This document shows positions 26,585 to 36,186 of a stretch of DNA of 51,684 nucleotides, piece after piece; the first letter of the stretch is position 1; each line of letters begins with the position of its first letter. The translations under genes and the position numbers were made by a program. The notes under the pieces were generated by a model. It searched no databases. It was not told the origin of the DNA and saw nothing but the letters and a program-made list of their open reading frames with translations. Source of the DNA: Alphaproteobacteria bacterium. Its GTDB lineage: Bacteria; Pseudomonadota; Alphaproteobacteria; Caulobacterales; Parvularculaceae. Location of the stretch: assembly GCA_013151255.1 (NCBI GenBank), contig JAADIQ010000085.1:1-51684 (forward strand). The letters run 5' to 3'.

Positions 26585-27805
26585 TTGACGGTTGTGATTA
26601 TCGGCGGCGGGCAGGCGGCGAGCCAGGCGGCGGCAAGCTTGCGTCAGGAGGGCTTCGCGGCGCCCATCACCATCCTCGCCGAGGAAGAACGTGCGCCCTA
26701 TCAGCGCCCGCCTTTGTCGAAAAAATTTCTCGAAGGCGCGCTTGAGGCTGAGCGGCTGCTGTTGAAACCGGAACAATTTTACACGCAAAATTCTATCGAC
26801 TTGCGGCTGGGCGTGCGCGCCGATGCGATAGACGTTGACGCCAAATCAGTGTCGCTCTCAACGGGTGAAAAGCTTGGTTACGACAAGTTGATCATCGCCA
26901 CCGGCTCGGCGCCGCGCGAGCTGCCGGTTCCCGGCGCGGATGCGCAAGGCGTATTCTATCTGCGCAGCGCCGCGGACGCGCTCGCCTTGAAGCCTCGGCT
27001 GGCGGAGGGGAAATCGATTGCCATCATTGGCGCCGGTTATGTCGGGCTTGAGGTTGCAGCGACCGCGCGCAAGGCGGGCGCGAATGTCATCATTATTGAA
27101 ACTGCGCCGCGTGTGATGTCGCGTGTGACAGGTGAATTCTTTTCCAGCTATTTGCAAAAACATCACGTCGCCAGGGGCGCTAAATTATTGCTGGATGCGA
27201 AGGTGGCGCGTCTTGAGACTGAGGACGGCCGGCTCGTCGCTTGCGCATTCGCTAATGGTGAAAAGGTCGCCATCGACACCGCCGTCATCGGTATCGGCGT
27301 TATGCCGTCTACGGATATTGCAGAACGCGCCGGGATAAAATGCGATAACGGCGTCACAGTCGATGAATATTGCCGCACCAATATCGAGGGTGTTTTCGCC
27401 GCTGGCGATTGCACCAATCATTACAACACCCATTACGACATGAATTTGCGGCTTGAATCCGTACACAACGCCATTGAACAGGCAAAGACCGTTGCGGCGA
27501 CCATCTGCGGCAAGGACAAACCCTATCGTCAGGCGCCATGGTTCTGGTCCGACCAGTATGACCTCAAAATCCAGTCTGTGGGCGTCAGCGCCGGGCATGA
27601 TGATTATTTCGTTTCCGGCAATCCGGAGGAGGATAGTTTTTCGGTGCTTTACTTCTCCGGCAATCGGCTAATCGCTGCTGATTGTGTTTGCCGGCCCGCC
27701 GATTATATGGTTGTAAGGAAACTGCTTCAGGACCAGAGGTTGATTTCCATGGACGATGTCAAAGACGCGGACGGGGATTTAAAATCCCTGATGGCGCGGC
27801 GATAA
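26585..27805 (+). CDS. FAD-dependent ferredoxin reductase (putidaredoxin/rubredoxin reductase type)
   Basis: A 406-residue pyridine nucleotide-disulfide oxidoreductase of the class that passes electrons from NADH to a [2Fe-2S] ferredoxin serving P450s or ring oxygenases. The FAD fold is VVIIGGGQAASQAAASLR at the N-terminus, with APYQRPPLSKKFL, ATGSAPRELPVPGAD, the NAD fold IAIIGAGYVGLEVAATARKAG, and the second FAD motif GVFAAGDCTNH. The C-terminal WFWSDQYDLKIQ is typical of this class. It starts with TTG 26585, supported by AGGAG eight bases upstream. No ferredoxin or oxygenase gene is in the window, so the partner is unknown. The amidase begins 16 bases downstream and may be co-transcribed. 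Confidence 0.88.
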   Translation: MTVVIIGGGQAASQAAASLRQEGFAAPITILAEEERAPYQRPPLSKKFLEGALEAERLLLKPEQFYTQNSIDLRLGVRADAIDVDAKSVSLSTGEKLGYDKLIIATGSAPRELPVPGADAQGVFYLRSAADALALKPRLAEGKSIAIIGAGYVGLEVAATARKAGANVIIIETAPRVMSRVTGEFFSSYLQKHHVARGAKLLLDAKVARLETEDGRLVACAFANGEKVAIDTAVIGIGVMPSTDIAERAGIKCDNGVTVDEYCRTNIEGVFAAGDCTNHYNTHYDMNLRLESVHNAIEQAKTVAATICGKDKPYRQAPWFWSDQYDLKIQSVGVSAGHDDYFVSGNPEEDSFSVLYFSGNRLIAADCVCRPADYMVVRKLLQDQRLISMDDVKDADGDLKSLMARR

Positions 27806-27821
27806 AAGAAGGTATTCATAG

Positions 27822-29297
27822 ATGACACAAATTTCCCGCCGCGCGGCGCTAAAATCATCCGCCGCGATCGGCCTGTTGGCCGGCTTTGGCTGCGACCGGG
27901 ATGCGCCTTCGACGACAGATGATCTGGCAAATTTAGATGCTGTCTCGACGGCGCAAGCGATCAAAAGCGGCAATGTGACCGCGCTTGAGGTTGTCAACGC
28001 CGCCATAGACCGGGCGGAAAAAATCAACCCGGTGATCAATGCGATTGTTACGCCTTATTATGACACGGCGCGCGAACAAGCCGCCGCCGCGCCGGCGGGC
28101 GCCTGGTTCGGGGTTCCAACTTTTATCAAAGACCTCAACAATGTCATCGGACAACGCACCACCTATGGCTCGCGCGCATTTGCAAACTATGTGGCGACCG
28201 AGCAGTCCCCCCATATCTCTGCGATATTTGCAAACGGGCTTATCAGTCTCGGAAAAAGCGCGACGCCGGAATTTGGCCTCACCGCGACTACCGAACCGAT
28301 GTTGAGCGGTGCGGCGCGCAATCCGTGGAACACGGACCATTCCACGGGCGGTTCATCTGGCGGCGCCGCTGCGCTGGTTGCTGCACGGGTAACGCCCGTC
28401 GCACATGCATCAGATGGCGGCGGCTCAATCCGCATTCCTGCGTCATGCTGCGGTCTTGTCGGCCTCAAACCAACCCGCGCGCGCATGCCGATCCCCGATG
28501 GCGACCCGAACGCGCCGCTTGTCTTGACCGAACACGGGATTGAAAGCCGCACCCTGCGCGATACCGCCGCTTATCTTGCGATGATGGAGGTGGAAAACGA
28601 TCTTCCCAAAGTGGGGCTGGTGAGCGGGCCGGTGTCAGCGCGTAAGAAGATTGCGTTTTTTACAAAACCGCCGACAGGCGTTGCGGTCGATCACGAAGTT
28701 GCTGCGGTGACAGAAGCAACCGCGCGCAAGCTTGAAGAGCTTGGCCATCAAGTTGAAGAAATAGAACCGCCTTTTGATTCTTCAGTGTTACAGGATTTCA
28801 CAATCTACTGGGCGGCGCGCGTCGCTTTGGTGGTTGCGAACTGGGAACGCATGAGCGGACAAAAAGCCGGCTACAACGCATTCGAACCCCTTACCTACGG
28901 TCTCATTGAATATTACGAGGCGCGGCGCGGCCTATTGGAAACAGCGGTCGCGCGTCTTATATCCTTCGAACGAGATTACCGCGCAGCTTTTGCAGAGGTT
29001 GATCTTCTGTTGTCGCCTGTATTGGCAACGCCTCCGCCGGAGATCGGTTACTTATCGACGGCCTACGGCTTTGATTTGGCTATGGAACGCCTCGCCGAAT
29101 ATGTCGCCTTCACCCAAGTCGTCAATGTCTCTGGCGGCGCGGCAATCTCTCTGCCCGTTGGTATGTCGGCGAGCGGTTTGCCCATCGGCGCCCAGCTTGC
29201 CGCCGCACCGGGCAATGAAAAAGCCATTCTTGAAGTCGGTTATGAGTTGGAAGAAGAATTTGCATGGAACAAACGTGCGCCGGATCTTCCCTATTGA
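27822..29297 (+). CDS. Exported amidase-signature amidohydrolase (Tat/lipoprotein signal)
   Basis: Amidase-signature family enzyme, 491 residues, hydrolysing a C-N amide bond of an unknown substrate. The N-terminus [20 protein letters not shown] has a twin arginine and a lipobox-like Cys24, so it is probably a Tat-exported lipoprotein. The Ser-cisSer-Lys triad is visible: the lysine in PTFIKDLNN, and the serines in [15 protein letters not shown] and [11 protein letters not shown]. The C-terminal [10 protein letters not shown] is the usual family end. It is not a GatA, because GatA is cytosolic and has different flanks. It sits right at the edge of a degraded region; whether it belongs with the accessory set downstream or with the reductase upstream is unclear. 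Confidence 0.9.
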   Translation: MTQISRRAALKSSAAIGLLAGFGCDRDAPSTTDDLANLDAVSTAQAIKSGNVTALEVVNAAIDRAEKINPVINAIVTPYYDTAREQAAAAPAGAWFGVPTFIKDLNNVIGQRTTYGSRAFANYVATEQSPHISAIFANGLISLGKSATPEFGLTATTEPMLSGAARNPWNTDHSTGGSSGGAAALVAARVTPVAHASDGGGSIRIPASCCGLVGLKPTRARMPIPDGDPNAPLVLTEHGIESRTLRDTAAYLAMMEVENDLPKVGLVSGPVSARKKIAFFTKPPTGVAVDHEVAAVTEATARKLEELGHQVEEIEPPFDSSVLQDFTIYWAARVALVVANWERMSGQKAGYNAFEPLTYGLIEYYEARRGLLETAVARLISFERDYRAAFAEVDLLLSPVLATPPPEIGYLSTAYGFDLAMERLAEYVAFTQVVNVSGGAAISLPVGMSASGLPIGAQLAAAPGNEKAILEVGYELEEEFAWNKRAPDLPY

Positions 29298-29381
29298 TTG
29301 CGTTTGTTACATCGCCGGATTGGTGAAGCGATGGCGGATGGCGGCCCTTAACGAACTGGAAAATGACTTTGCCCTGAACAA

Positions 29382-29588
29382 GTGTACCGGCGCGCTGGCC
29401 TTGCGCGTTGGTCGAACGCTGTTGACCGGCACCTAGCTGAGTTGGTCGAAAACGGCTGTCTCGTTAAAGTATCAAGCGGTCTCTACATTACGCCGAGAAA
29501 GACACGCTTTGGCGATATCCCGAAAATATCGGCGTCAACAGCAAGAGGGAACGCCCCCGCAAAATTTTATGCGCCACTATTATGATGT
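29382..29588 (+). pseudogene. Remnant of an AbiEi/DUF6088-type antitoxin-like regulator
   Basis: A 68-codon open stretch with no good start reads WSNAVDRHLAELVENGCLVK then VSSGLYITPRKTRFGDIP. This is the winged-helix pattern of type IV antitoxins and DUF6088 proteins (a helix, then L-V-x-x-G, then G-x-Y-x-x-P-x-K-x-R-x-G-x-x-P). The motif then runs into unrelated codons and a stop. Only about 45 residues resemble the family, where about 200 are expected. I call it a relic from memory of the motif; no search was possible. Confidence 0.5.
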
Positions 29589-29733
29589 GTATTGCTTGTT
29601 GGGAAACGATACTATGCTGCACGCTGTTGTTGATGGTCAGGGCTTCCCCTTGATCATGTGTCTGACGGCGGGCCAAACTATAGCGCCGGATATCACGAAA
29701 AACCGGGTTCCACTTTTTCGCCCGACGCTCTAG
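29560..29733 (+). pseudogene. Composite relic: AbiEii-like toxin tail fused to an IS5-like transposase scrap
   Basis: One frame contains NFMRHYYDVYCLL, which resembles the C-terminal RHYYD segment of AbiEii-type nucleotidyltransferase toxins, and directly after it LHAVVDGQGFPLIMCLTAGQ, the pattern of IS5-family DDE transposases (HAVVDGxGxPxxxxLTAGQ). Neither domain is complete: about 13 and 25 residues are recognisable. Together with the AbiEi-like scrap just upstream, they suggest that a transposase inserted into an abiE-like pair and both were then deleted down to fragments. The stop lies 11 bases before the LuxR gene. Confidence 0.5.
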
Positions 29734-29743
29734 GTTATCTTGA

Positions 29744-32368
29744 ATGCCCCAGAGCAATGACACATGTGAACAGATGGACGACTTATCGAATGACAGGCCG
29801 CATGTAGTTTTGTTGAATGAGAGCATAGTCAATCGCCCACGATTGCTCTGTAAGTCGCCCGTGCAAACCAACAAGAAATTGACAATGCTGGAGGGGCCTG
29901 CCGGCTTTGGCAAAGCCGTGCTGATGGCGCAATGGGCGGCAAAAGCGAGTGATGAAGGGATTGCAATATCCTGGCACAAGATATCAAAGGGCGATAATTG
30001 TCAGGAGACACTGATTGCCAATATATCCCATCTGCTGGGAGGTAAGCTACCGTATCAAATAATCGGCAAACATATCCTTTTTATTGACCGGTTGGAGCGT
30101 CTGCAAGACGCTGGGTCAATCGGTGCGCTCAATAACTTGATTGAGGCAGCAAGCCAGACATTTTTCTTTGTTATAGCCAGCCGCAAGGGAAACATTATCC
30201 CGATTTCAGAACATCGCTCACACAACCAACTGGAATATATTGGCGCCGAAGAACTAAAATTCTCACGCAAAGAGATATCGGTGCTTTTCAAGAACAAGCT
30301 GGATGAAGATCATATTGATAATCTCTGCAAAATTACTTCCGGTTGGCCTGTGGCGCTTTGGTACGAACAAAACCGCCAAGAAGGCGGCGAGGATTTATTG
30401 GCGGAACTAACTGAGAGCGACACTATTCATCTTTCTTCCGAGTTGAAGGAATTCATTAACGAGCAAATTTTCTCTGAGATGGAGCCGTCCCTGCGCGAGG
30501 CGCTGACCGAGATGAGTATTTTCAAGCGGTTTACCGCAAAACAGGCGAGCCACGTTTGTGGCGTGAAAAACTTCACGAAAGAAATTATCAGACAGCATTT
30601 GTCTCCACTGGTTTATTCTGTCGAAGAGGGCGCTGCATATTTTTATTTCAATCCGCTGTTCCGCGAATATCTGCGCAAAAAATTGTTCGAAAATGATGAG
30701 GCGATGATCAAGTTGCTGCATCAAAAAGCAACGCACTGGTACGAGACCCGGGACGCTCCATATGAGGCTATTTACCATGCCGCTGAAGCCGAAGACACGG
30801 GCCGAATGATGAAACTGTTCGTCTCAGCTGGCGGCGTCGAGATTGGTTTGAGGAAGGGGGTTGCGAGCCTTGAGCGCATTGTTGCTTTGTTTCCGCTGGA
30901 AATTGAAGAAAGCGAACCGCAGTTGCTTTTGGCCAGAGCGCTTTTGTATATGAAGGAAGGGAAGCTGAATATCGGGCACAGCTTTCTCGACCGGGCCGGT
31001 CAGAAAATGGCTGAGAGTGGCTACGATCCGGCGCTGGATTATTACGAATCTATCGTCGTAATGTTGTTGTCGGTTTACGAGGACAACGACGTCAGCTTAT
31101 CCGAAATCGCAAAGTTTGAAGAAAACGCCAAGCATGCCATGCCGGAGCGGTTCTGGAGCCAGGGCTGGTTCAATAACCTTTTGTGCATGATGTATTATTC
31201 TGTTGGCGAGATGACTAAAGCGAAGGAGGCGGCCTCCATCGCTCTGGAATTTTACAGCCTTTCCGACGCGGTGTATTCACAGATTTTCGCGCATATTCAT
31301 TTGGCGCTGATCAATCATGTGCTTGGCGATTTGAAACGATGCAACCATGAACTGGCGGCCGCCAGGAATTTGTGTAAAGAGCATTTCGCGCCCGATGCAG
31401 GATTGACCGCCATTGTGCAGGTGCTGCTTGCCGAGCTGAAATATGAGCAAGGCGACGATAAGGCGGCCAGGCAGCTCATTACGAAGTCCCTGAAAAAAAT
31501 TGAAGAACGCGAAGGGTGGGTTGACGTATTTACCCGCGGTTATGTCACGGCCAGTTATCTGGCATTCAACCGGGGCGCCAATGATAAGGCGTTCAAAATT
31601 CTTGACCAGGGCAGCGCCATTGCCGGGCGGCGAAATCTGCCACGCCTAAAGCGCATCATGGAAATTCAAAGGTTGGAGTTGTTGACGTTATCTGGAGATC
31701 TGGAACAAGCTCGATCTCTGATAAATAGTCTGTTTCTTGAGCCGTATCTAACCGCACCCGACAAGCTAAAATTGGGAACTTTTCAGGAGATGTATCGGAC
31801 CGTCCAGGCTTTGGCGCGCTATTGTCTTATGACCGGCGCTGCGCAGGATGCACTTGGGTTGCTGGGGCTGATCACTGAGGATCAAAAGCGACTGAGGCAC
31901 AATAGCTTTCTCATCAAATCCAAAATATTGAAGATCCTGGCGCTGGATGCGTTGGGCCAGCACGCCGCCGCTGATGAATTGTTTCGCGATGTTGTCGAAC
32001 AGGCGCGCGCCCAAGATTTTCTGATGTCGTTTTTAAACGAAGGAAAACCGTTTCGCAGCTATATCAACAGCCATATCAAGCGCGTCACCTTGTCAAAGCT
32101 GCCGAGCGAATATGTATCTTTCATTGGCCGCATGCTGGCGAACAAAGAACCCATCCACGGCGCAAAAGACGAAACAAATGTTCTGACCCCGAAAGAGTTC
32201 GACGTCTTGCAAAATCTCAGCTTCGGATACCAGAACAAAACCATTGGCCATTGTATGGGCTTGTCTGAAACAACGATTAAGTTTCACCTTAGAAATATAT
32301 TCTCGAAACTGGGCGTGCGAAATCGCATGATGGCCGTTGAGGTCGCACGGGCGAAGAATATTATTTAA
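29744..32368 (+). CDS. Large LuxR-family regulator, MalT-like (LAL/STAND type), with altered P-loop
   Basis: An 874-residue protein with the architecture of MalT. An N-terminal NTPase comes first (about residues 25-260), then a winged-helix region, a long TPR-like helical array (about 330-780; repeated A-x-x-L-x-x-G patterns), and a C-terminal LuxR helix-turn-helix (about 812-870: LTPKEFDVLQNLSFGYQNKT, then SETTIKFHLRNIFSKLGVRN). The P-loop reads EGPAGFGKAVLM: the conserved Thr/Ser after the lysine is Ala. ILFIDRLERL stands for Walker B. Such proteins activate transcription when an inducer and ATP bind; this one may bind ATP poorly or without Mg coordination. It precedes the hydantoinase/TonB set in the same direction and is its likely regulator. 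Base composition looks lower in GC than the biosynthetic cluster. Confidence 0.88.
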   Translation: MPQSNDTCEQMDDLSNDRPHVVLLNESIVNRPRLLCKSPVQTNKKLTMLEGPAGFGKAVLMAQWAAKASDEGIAISWHKISKGDNCQETLIANISHLLGGKLPYQIIGKHILFIDRLERLQDAGSIGALNNLIEAASQTFFFVIASRKGNIIPISEHRSHNQLEYIGAEELKFSRKEISVLFKNKLDEDHIDNLCKITSGWPVALWYEQNRQEGGEDLLAELTESDTIHLSSELKEFINEQIFSEMEPSLREALTEMSIFKRFTAKQASHVCGVKNFTKEIIRQHLSPLVYSVEEGAAYFYFNPLFREYLRKKLFENDEAMIKLLHQKATHWYETRDAPYEAIYHAAEAEDTGRMMKLFVSAGGVEIGLRKGVASLERIVALFPLEIEESEPQLLLARALLYMKEGKLNIGHSFLDRAGQKMAESGYDPALDYYESIVVMLLSVYEDNDVSLSEIAKFEENAKHAMPERFWSQGWFNNLLCMMYYSVGEMTKAKEAASIALEFYSLSDAVYSQIFAHIHLALINHVLGDLKRCNHELAAARNLCKEHFAPDAGLTAIVQVLLAELKYEQGDDKAARQLITKSLKKIEEREGWVDVFTRGYVTASYLAFNRGANDKAFKILDQGSAIAGRRNLPRLKRIMEIQRLELLTLSGDLEQARSLINSLFLEPYLTAPDKLKLGTFQEMYRTVQALARYCLMTGAAQDALGLLGLITEDQKRLRHNSFLIKSKILKILALDALGQHAAADELFRDVVEQARAQDFLMSFLNEGKPFRSYINSHIKRVTLSKLPSEYVSFIGRMLANKEPIHGAKDETNVLTPKEFDVLQNLSFGYQNKTIGHCMGLSETTIKFHLRNIFSKLGVRNRMMAVEVARAKNII

Positions 32369-32580
32369 TAACGCCCGGCTTCTAAGGCTCGCCGCTATCT
32401 TGCAATAGAAATTGACGCCTCCCGGGCCGAACAGTTCCCCGTCCGAAAGGATAGGATGGCTCATTTTCGCGGCGCTTTTCCCCGTCCAAAAAATACCGAG
32501 ACACCATCCCTTATATATTTAGGCAGGGTCGCGAAAATCCTTTAGCGTGATGGCGTTGTTCCAGTTGCAGAGAAAAAATG

Positions 32581-32597
32581 GGCGGGCAAAACCCGCC
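32581..32597. repeat. GC-rich inverted repeat upstream of the hydantoinase gene
   Basis: GGCGGG-caaaa-CCCGCC, perfect 6-base arms, 42 bases before the chosen hydantoinase start, in the 270-base gap after the LuxR gene. No T-run follows, so it is not an intrinsic terminator. It may be an operator or an mRNA leader hairpin. Nothing else in 32369-32638 stands out apart from an AT-rich stretch near 32510 (CCTTATATATTTAGG) that could hold a promoter. Confidence 0.35.
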
Positions 32598-32638
32598 GGA
32601 CGGCTGGGAAGACGCTAGGGATGTGGCCGAGGTCGGGG

Positions 32639-34216
32639 ATGGCGAAAGTTCAAAACATACGAATTGGCGTTGACGTCGGCGGCACCAACACCGACGCGAT
32701 TTTGATGCAAGGCTCATCCGTACGCGTTGCGATTAAAGCCCCAACCAGTGAAGATATTGGTTCGGGTGTTGTCGCAGCAGTGAAGGCGGTGATGGACGAA
32801 GCCGGCGCCCATGCCAAAGATATCCGCCAGGTGATGATCGGAACCACGCAATTTACCAATGCGTTCATTGAACGAAAGCATTTGGTTCCGGTCGCCGTCA
32901 TCCGCATCGCCTTGCCTGCTACAAGCAGCATCCTCCCCTTCACCGACTGGCCGGACGCATTCAGCGAAACAGTTGGCAAGAATATCTTCCTTGTTCACGG
33001 CGGGAATGAATTCGATGGCCGTGTGATTACAGAATTGAGAGAAGAAGAAATCGTCGCCGTCGCCGCCAAAATTAATGACTTGGGAATCAAGGCGATTGCC
33101 ATCACCAGCATTTTTTCTGCGATCGACGCCTCGATGGAAGAGCGGGCAGGGGAAATTGTTCAGCGCGAATGCCCCGGCGCGAAAATCACCCTATCCAATG
33201 AACTTGGCCGGCTCGGACTGATTGAACGTGAGAACGCAACCATCATGAACGCGTCGCTATCGACCTTCGTGGAAGAGGTGGTTGGCGGGTTCCGCACGGC
33301 TCTGAAACAGTTGAAAATCGACGCGCCGCTGTTTGTGAGCCAGAATGACGGCACTTTAATGAGTGAAAAATATGTTGGGCGATACCCTGTCCTCACCTTC
33401 GCTTCGGGGCCGACCAACAGCATGCGGGGGGCAGCGAACCTGACCGCAAAAGAACAAGCAATCGTCATCGATATCGGCGGTACGACTACGGATGTTGGGG
33501 TTCTGTCTAACGGATTTCCGCGAGAATCGTCGATCCCAGTGGATATTGGTGGTGTACGGACAAATTTTCGCATGCCCGACATATTGTCGATTGGCCTGGG
33601 CGGCGGCAGCCTCATTCGCCAGGGCGAGGGTGGCGAAATTACTGTCGGGCCCGATTCCGTCGGGTTTCGGCTAACCAAAGACGCGCTGGTTTTCGGCGGC
33701 GACATCCTGACGGCCACGGATATTGTCGTGGCGGCCGGGCATTGCAAGCTGGGGGACCGCGAACTTGTCGCACATCTGGAAAGAGATTTTGTCGCCCGGG
33801 CGGAGGACAAAATCCACGACATGATTGAGAGCGCAGTCGATCGCATGAAAACCAGCAAGGACGCGGCGCCGGTCATTTTGGTGGGCGGCGGCAGTATTTT
33901 GGTGTCGCGAGACCTGAACGGCGCGTCTGAGGTTATTATTCCTGAAAACTTTGGCGTGGCGAACGCGATCGGCGCGGCGATCGCTCAAGTCGGCGGCGAG
34001 GTTGACCGGATTTTTTCCTACGCGGAGACCGGCCGGGATGAGGCCATCAAGCTGGCGAAAAAAGAAGCGGAAGATGCGTGCATTGACGCCGGCGCTAACA
34101 CCGAAACCCTGAAAGTCGTTGATGTTGAGGAAATACCACTGAGCTACCTGCCGGGCGGTGCGGTGCGGTTGCGGGTCAAGGTCGTGGGTGAATTACAGGA
34201 GGCTCTTTCGGTTTGA
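32639..34216 (+). CDS. Hydantoinase/oxoprolinase family ATPase (HyuA-like N-terminal and core)
   Basis: A 525-residue protein of the hydantoinase A / 5-oxoprolinase superfamily, in which ATP phosphorylates a cyclic amide before ring opening. The N-terminal phosphate motif IGVDVGGTNTDAIL and the second one VIDIGGTTTDVGVL place it in the ASKHA fold, with IGTTQFTNAFIERK and LGGGSLIR between and after them. It lacks the long C-terminal part of full HyuA (about 680-700 residues). No HyuB partner is adjacent; a DUF917 gene follows instead. I chose ATG 32639 (GAGGT upstream, and MAKVQNIRIGVDVGG is typical); 32621 is possible. Substrate unknown: hydantoin-, thiohydantoin- or lactam-like is the family expectation. 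Confidence 0.88.
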   Translation: MAKVQNIRIGVDVGGTNTDAILMQGSSVRVAIKAPTSEDIGSGVVAAVKAVMDEAGAHAKDIRQVMIGTTQFTNAFIERKHLVPVAVIRIALPATSSILPFTDWPDAFSETVGKNIFLVHGGNEFDGRVITELREEEIVAVAAKINDLGIKAIAITSIFSAIDASMEERAGEIVQRECPGAKITLSNELGRLGLIERENATIMNASLSTFVEEVVGGFRTALKQLKIDAPLFVSQNDGTLMSEKYVGRYPVLTFASGPTNSMRGAANLTAKEQAIVIDIGGTTTDVGVLSNGFPRESSIPVDIGGVRTNFRMPDILSIGLGGGSLIRQGEGGEITVGPDSVGFRLTKDALVFGGDILTATDIVVAAGHCKLGDRELVAHLERDFVARAEDKIHDMIESAVDRMKTSKDAAPVILVGGGSILVSRDLNGASEVIIPENFGVANAIGAAIAQVGGEVDRIFSYAETGRDEAIKLAKKEAEDACIDAGANTETLKVVDVEEIPLSYLPGGAVRLRVKVVGELQEALSV

Positions 34217-34252
34217 TTGCCTAAGCTGGGCACAAGGCGGCGGAAAAACTTT

Positions 34253-35347
34253 ATGCAGATTGATCTGGCGAATTTGGAAGATTTTATCAGAGGCTCGGCG
34301 TTTCTTGGCACCGGCGGCGGCGGCGATCCTTATGTCGGGATGCTCATGCTGAAGCAGGTGCTGAACGATGGGATGCAGGTGACCCTCATTGACCCTGCCG
34401 ATTTCGATGATGAAAAAACCGCCATCAATATTTTGACCATGGGCGCGCCGACCGTCATCAATGAGAAAATTCCCAGCGGGCCAGCGAATGTACGCGCGTT
34501 GCGCGCCGCTGAAAAAGAGCTGGGGTATGCGGTCGATGCGATCATGCCGGTCGAGGCGGGCGGTATTAACGCATCCATTCCTCTTGTTGTCGGCGCTCTT
34601 ACCGGGCTTCCCGTGATTGACGCCGACGGTATGGGCCGCGCTTTTCCAGAGCTGCAAATGACGACCTATAACGTCGCGGGGCTGTCGAGCAATCCTAATG
34701 TTATGGCTGACGACAAAGACAGCGTGGCGCTGATAACAACGGTGAAAAATATCGACGCCGAAAGATTTTGCCGCGATATTTGCGTGCGCATGGGCGGCAT
34801 CGGCCAGATGGCTTGTTACCCCCTCACCGGCAAACAAATTAAAGACCATGCCGTATTAAACACGATCACCCTGGCTGTCGAAATTGGCCAGTCAATCCGC
34901 ATAGCGCGTGAAGACCACGACGATGTCGTCAGCGCATTGCTGAGATTCCTTGAATCCGAACATGTCGGCAGGGTGGCTAAGGTGTTGTTTGACGGCAAGG
35001 TCACGGACCTATTGAGAGAAACAAAAGGCGGCTTTTCGATTGGCCGCGTCATTCTTGACAGCCTCGCCGGTGACGGCGCGCAACTGGAGGTCGTCTTCCA
35101 GAACGAATATCTGACGGCGCTGAAAGATTCCACGCCGGTCGCCATGGTGCCGGATTTGATATGCATTGTGGACCGGGAAACGTCAGAGCCCATCACAACT
35201 GAAAATCTGAAATACGGGCAGCGGGTAAAGGTCGTCGGCGTCAGCGTGCCCGAGATTATGCGCAGCCCGCAGGCGCTTGCCACTTTTGGTCCGGCGGGCT
35301 TCGGGCTGGATGTCGACTATCGCCCGATTGAGCTTTTGGGCGCATGA
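34253..35347 (+). CDS. DUF917 family protein (S-methyl-thiohydantoin desulfurase family)
   Basis: A 364-residue protein recognised by its start, MQIDLANLEDFIRGSAFLGT followed by GGGGDPYVG, and by later segments PVEAGGINASIPLVVG and PVIDADGMGRAFPELQM. These are the DUF917 hallmarks. As I recall, Pfam now names the family after an S-methyl-thiohydantoin desulfurase; I could not check this. DUF917 proteins commonly lie beside or are fused to hydantoinase A proteins, as here. The two probably act on the same ring. ATG 34253 is preferred to the TTG at 34217 because it yields the family N-terminus. A creatininase-family gene follows 34 bases downstream. Confidence 0.85.
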   Translation: MQIDLANLEDFIRGSAFLGTGGGGDPYVGMLMLKQVLNDGMQVTLIDPADFDDEKTAINILTMGAPTVINEKIPSGPANVRALRAAEKELGYAVDAIMPVEAGGINASIPLVVGALTGLPVIDADGMGRAFPELQMTTYNVAGLSSNPNVMADDKDSVALITTVKNIDAERFCRDICVRMGGIGQMACYPLTGKQIKDHAVLNTITLAVEIGQSIRIAREDHDDVVSALLRFLESEHVGRVAKVLFDGKVTDLLRETKGGFSIGRVILDSLAGDGAQLEVVFQNEYLTALKDSTPVAMVPDLICIVDRETSEPITTENLKYGQRVKVVGVSVPEIMRSPQALATFGPAGFGLDVDYRPIELLGA

Positions 35348-35381
35348 GCGCCCGCAACCATATCAAGGAGACCCCCTGATT

Positions 35382-36137
35382 ATGCTTCTGGGATTGTCGA
35401 CATGGCCTGAGGTCGAACATTATCTGGATGATAACACCGGCATCATTGTGCCCGTTGGTTCCACAGAACAGCATGGGCCGACCGGTTTTCTCGGTACCGA
35501 CTTCATTACTGCGACCGCTATCGCAGAAAAATGCGGTGAGCAGACAAACTGCCTGGTGGCGCCGCCGATTACTGTCGGCATGGCGCAGCACCATATGGGC
35601 TTCCCGGGGACGATTACGCTCCGGCCCGGCACCTATATCAATGTGATTGTCGACTGGATCACATCGCTTTCGAAGCATGGGTTCCAGCGCATCTATTTTA
35701 TCAACGGACATGGCGGGAATATTGCCCCAACCATCACCGCCTTCAATGAATTTTACGCCAGCGTCAGCCTGCATCCTGAAACCAAGCAATCATCAACTTT
35801 ATGCAAGCTGGTCAATTGGTGGACGATGCCCGGCACGGATGCGTTGATCAAGGACATTTTCGGTGAGGCCGATGGCGCGCATGCGACGGCGAGTGAAATT
35901 GCGATCACCCAATATCTTCACCCTGACAGCATCAAACCTGCTCCAGACGATCTGGAGCCCGCAAAAACCGGCTCACCGGCTTTGGATATCCATAACGCTT
36001 ACGATTTTCGACGACGATTCGCCGATGGCAGAATTGGTTCCGACGTACGCAAAGCCAATCCGAAAGACGGAGAAATAATATTCAATAAAGCGGTGCGTGA
36101 AATCGCAGAAGATTGCAGTTCATTTATTCGATCCTGA
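35382..36137 (+). CDS. Creatininase-family amidohydrolase
   Basis: A metal-dependent amidohydrolase of 251 residues. The family motifs are present: VGSTEQHGPTGFLGTDFI (Glu, His and Asp metal ligands), FINGHGGN near residue 110, and DGAHATASEIA, which corresponds to the HAG-x-x-ETS metal site with Asp-Gly-Ala-His in place of Gly-x-x-His-Ala-Gly. Members open small cyclic amides such as creatinine, or act as formamide hydrolases in cofactor synthesis. Here it follows the hydantoinase and DUF917 genes with AAGGAG upstream, so it probably takes the ring-opened or carbamoyl/formyl intermediate. MftE-like or FAPy-deformylase functions are less likely, because none of their partner genes is near. 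Confidence 0.87.
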   Translation: MLLGLSTWPEVEHYLDDNTGIIVPVGSTEQHGPTGFLGTDFITATAIAEKCGEQTNCLVAPPITVGMAQHHMGFPGTITLRPGTYINVIVDWITSLSKHGFQRIYFINGHGGNIAPTITAFNEFYASVSLHPETKQSSTLCKLVNWWTMPGTDALIKDIFGEADGAHATASEIAITQYLHPDSIKPAPDDLEPAKTGSPALDIHNAYDFRRRFADGRIGSDVRKANPKDGEIIFNKAVREIAEDCSSFIRS

Positions 36138-36186
36138 CAGGCGCGGGACTGTTTTAGCCCTGGGAAAAAAGTGTGGAGGTATCATC

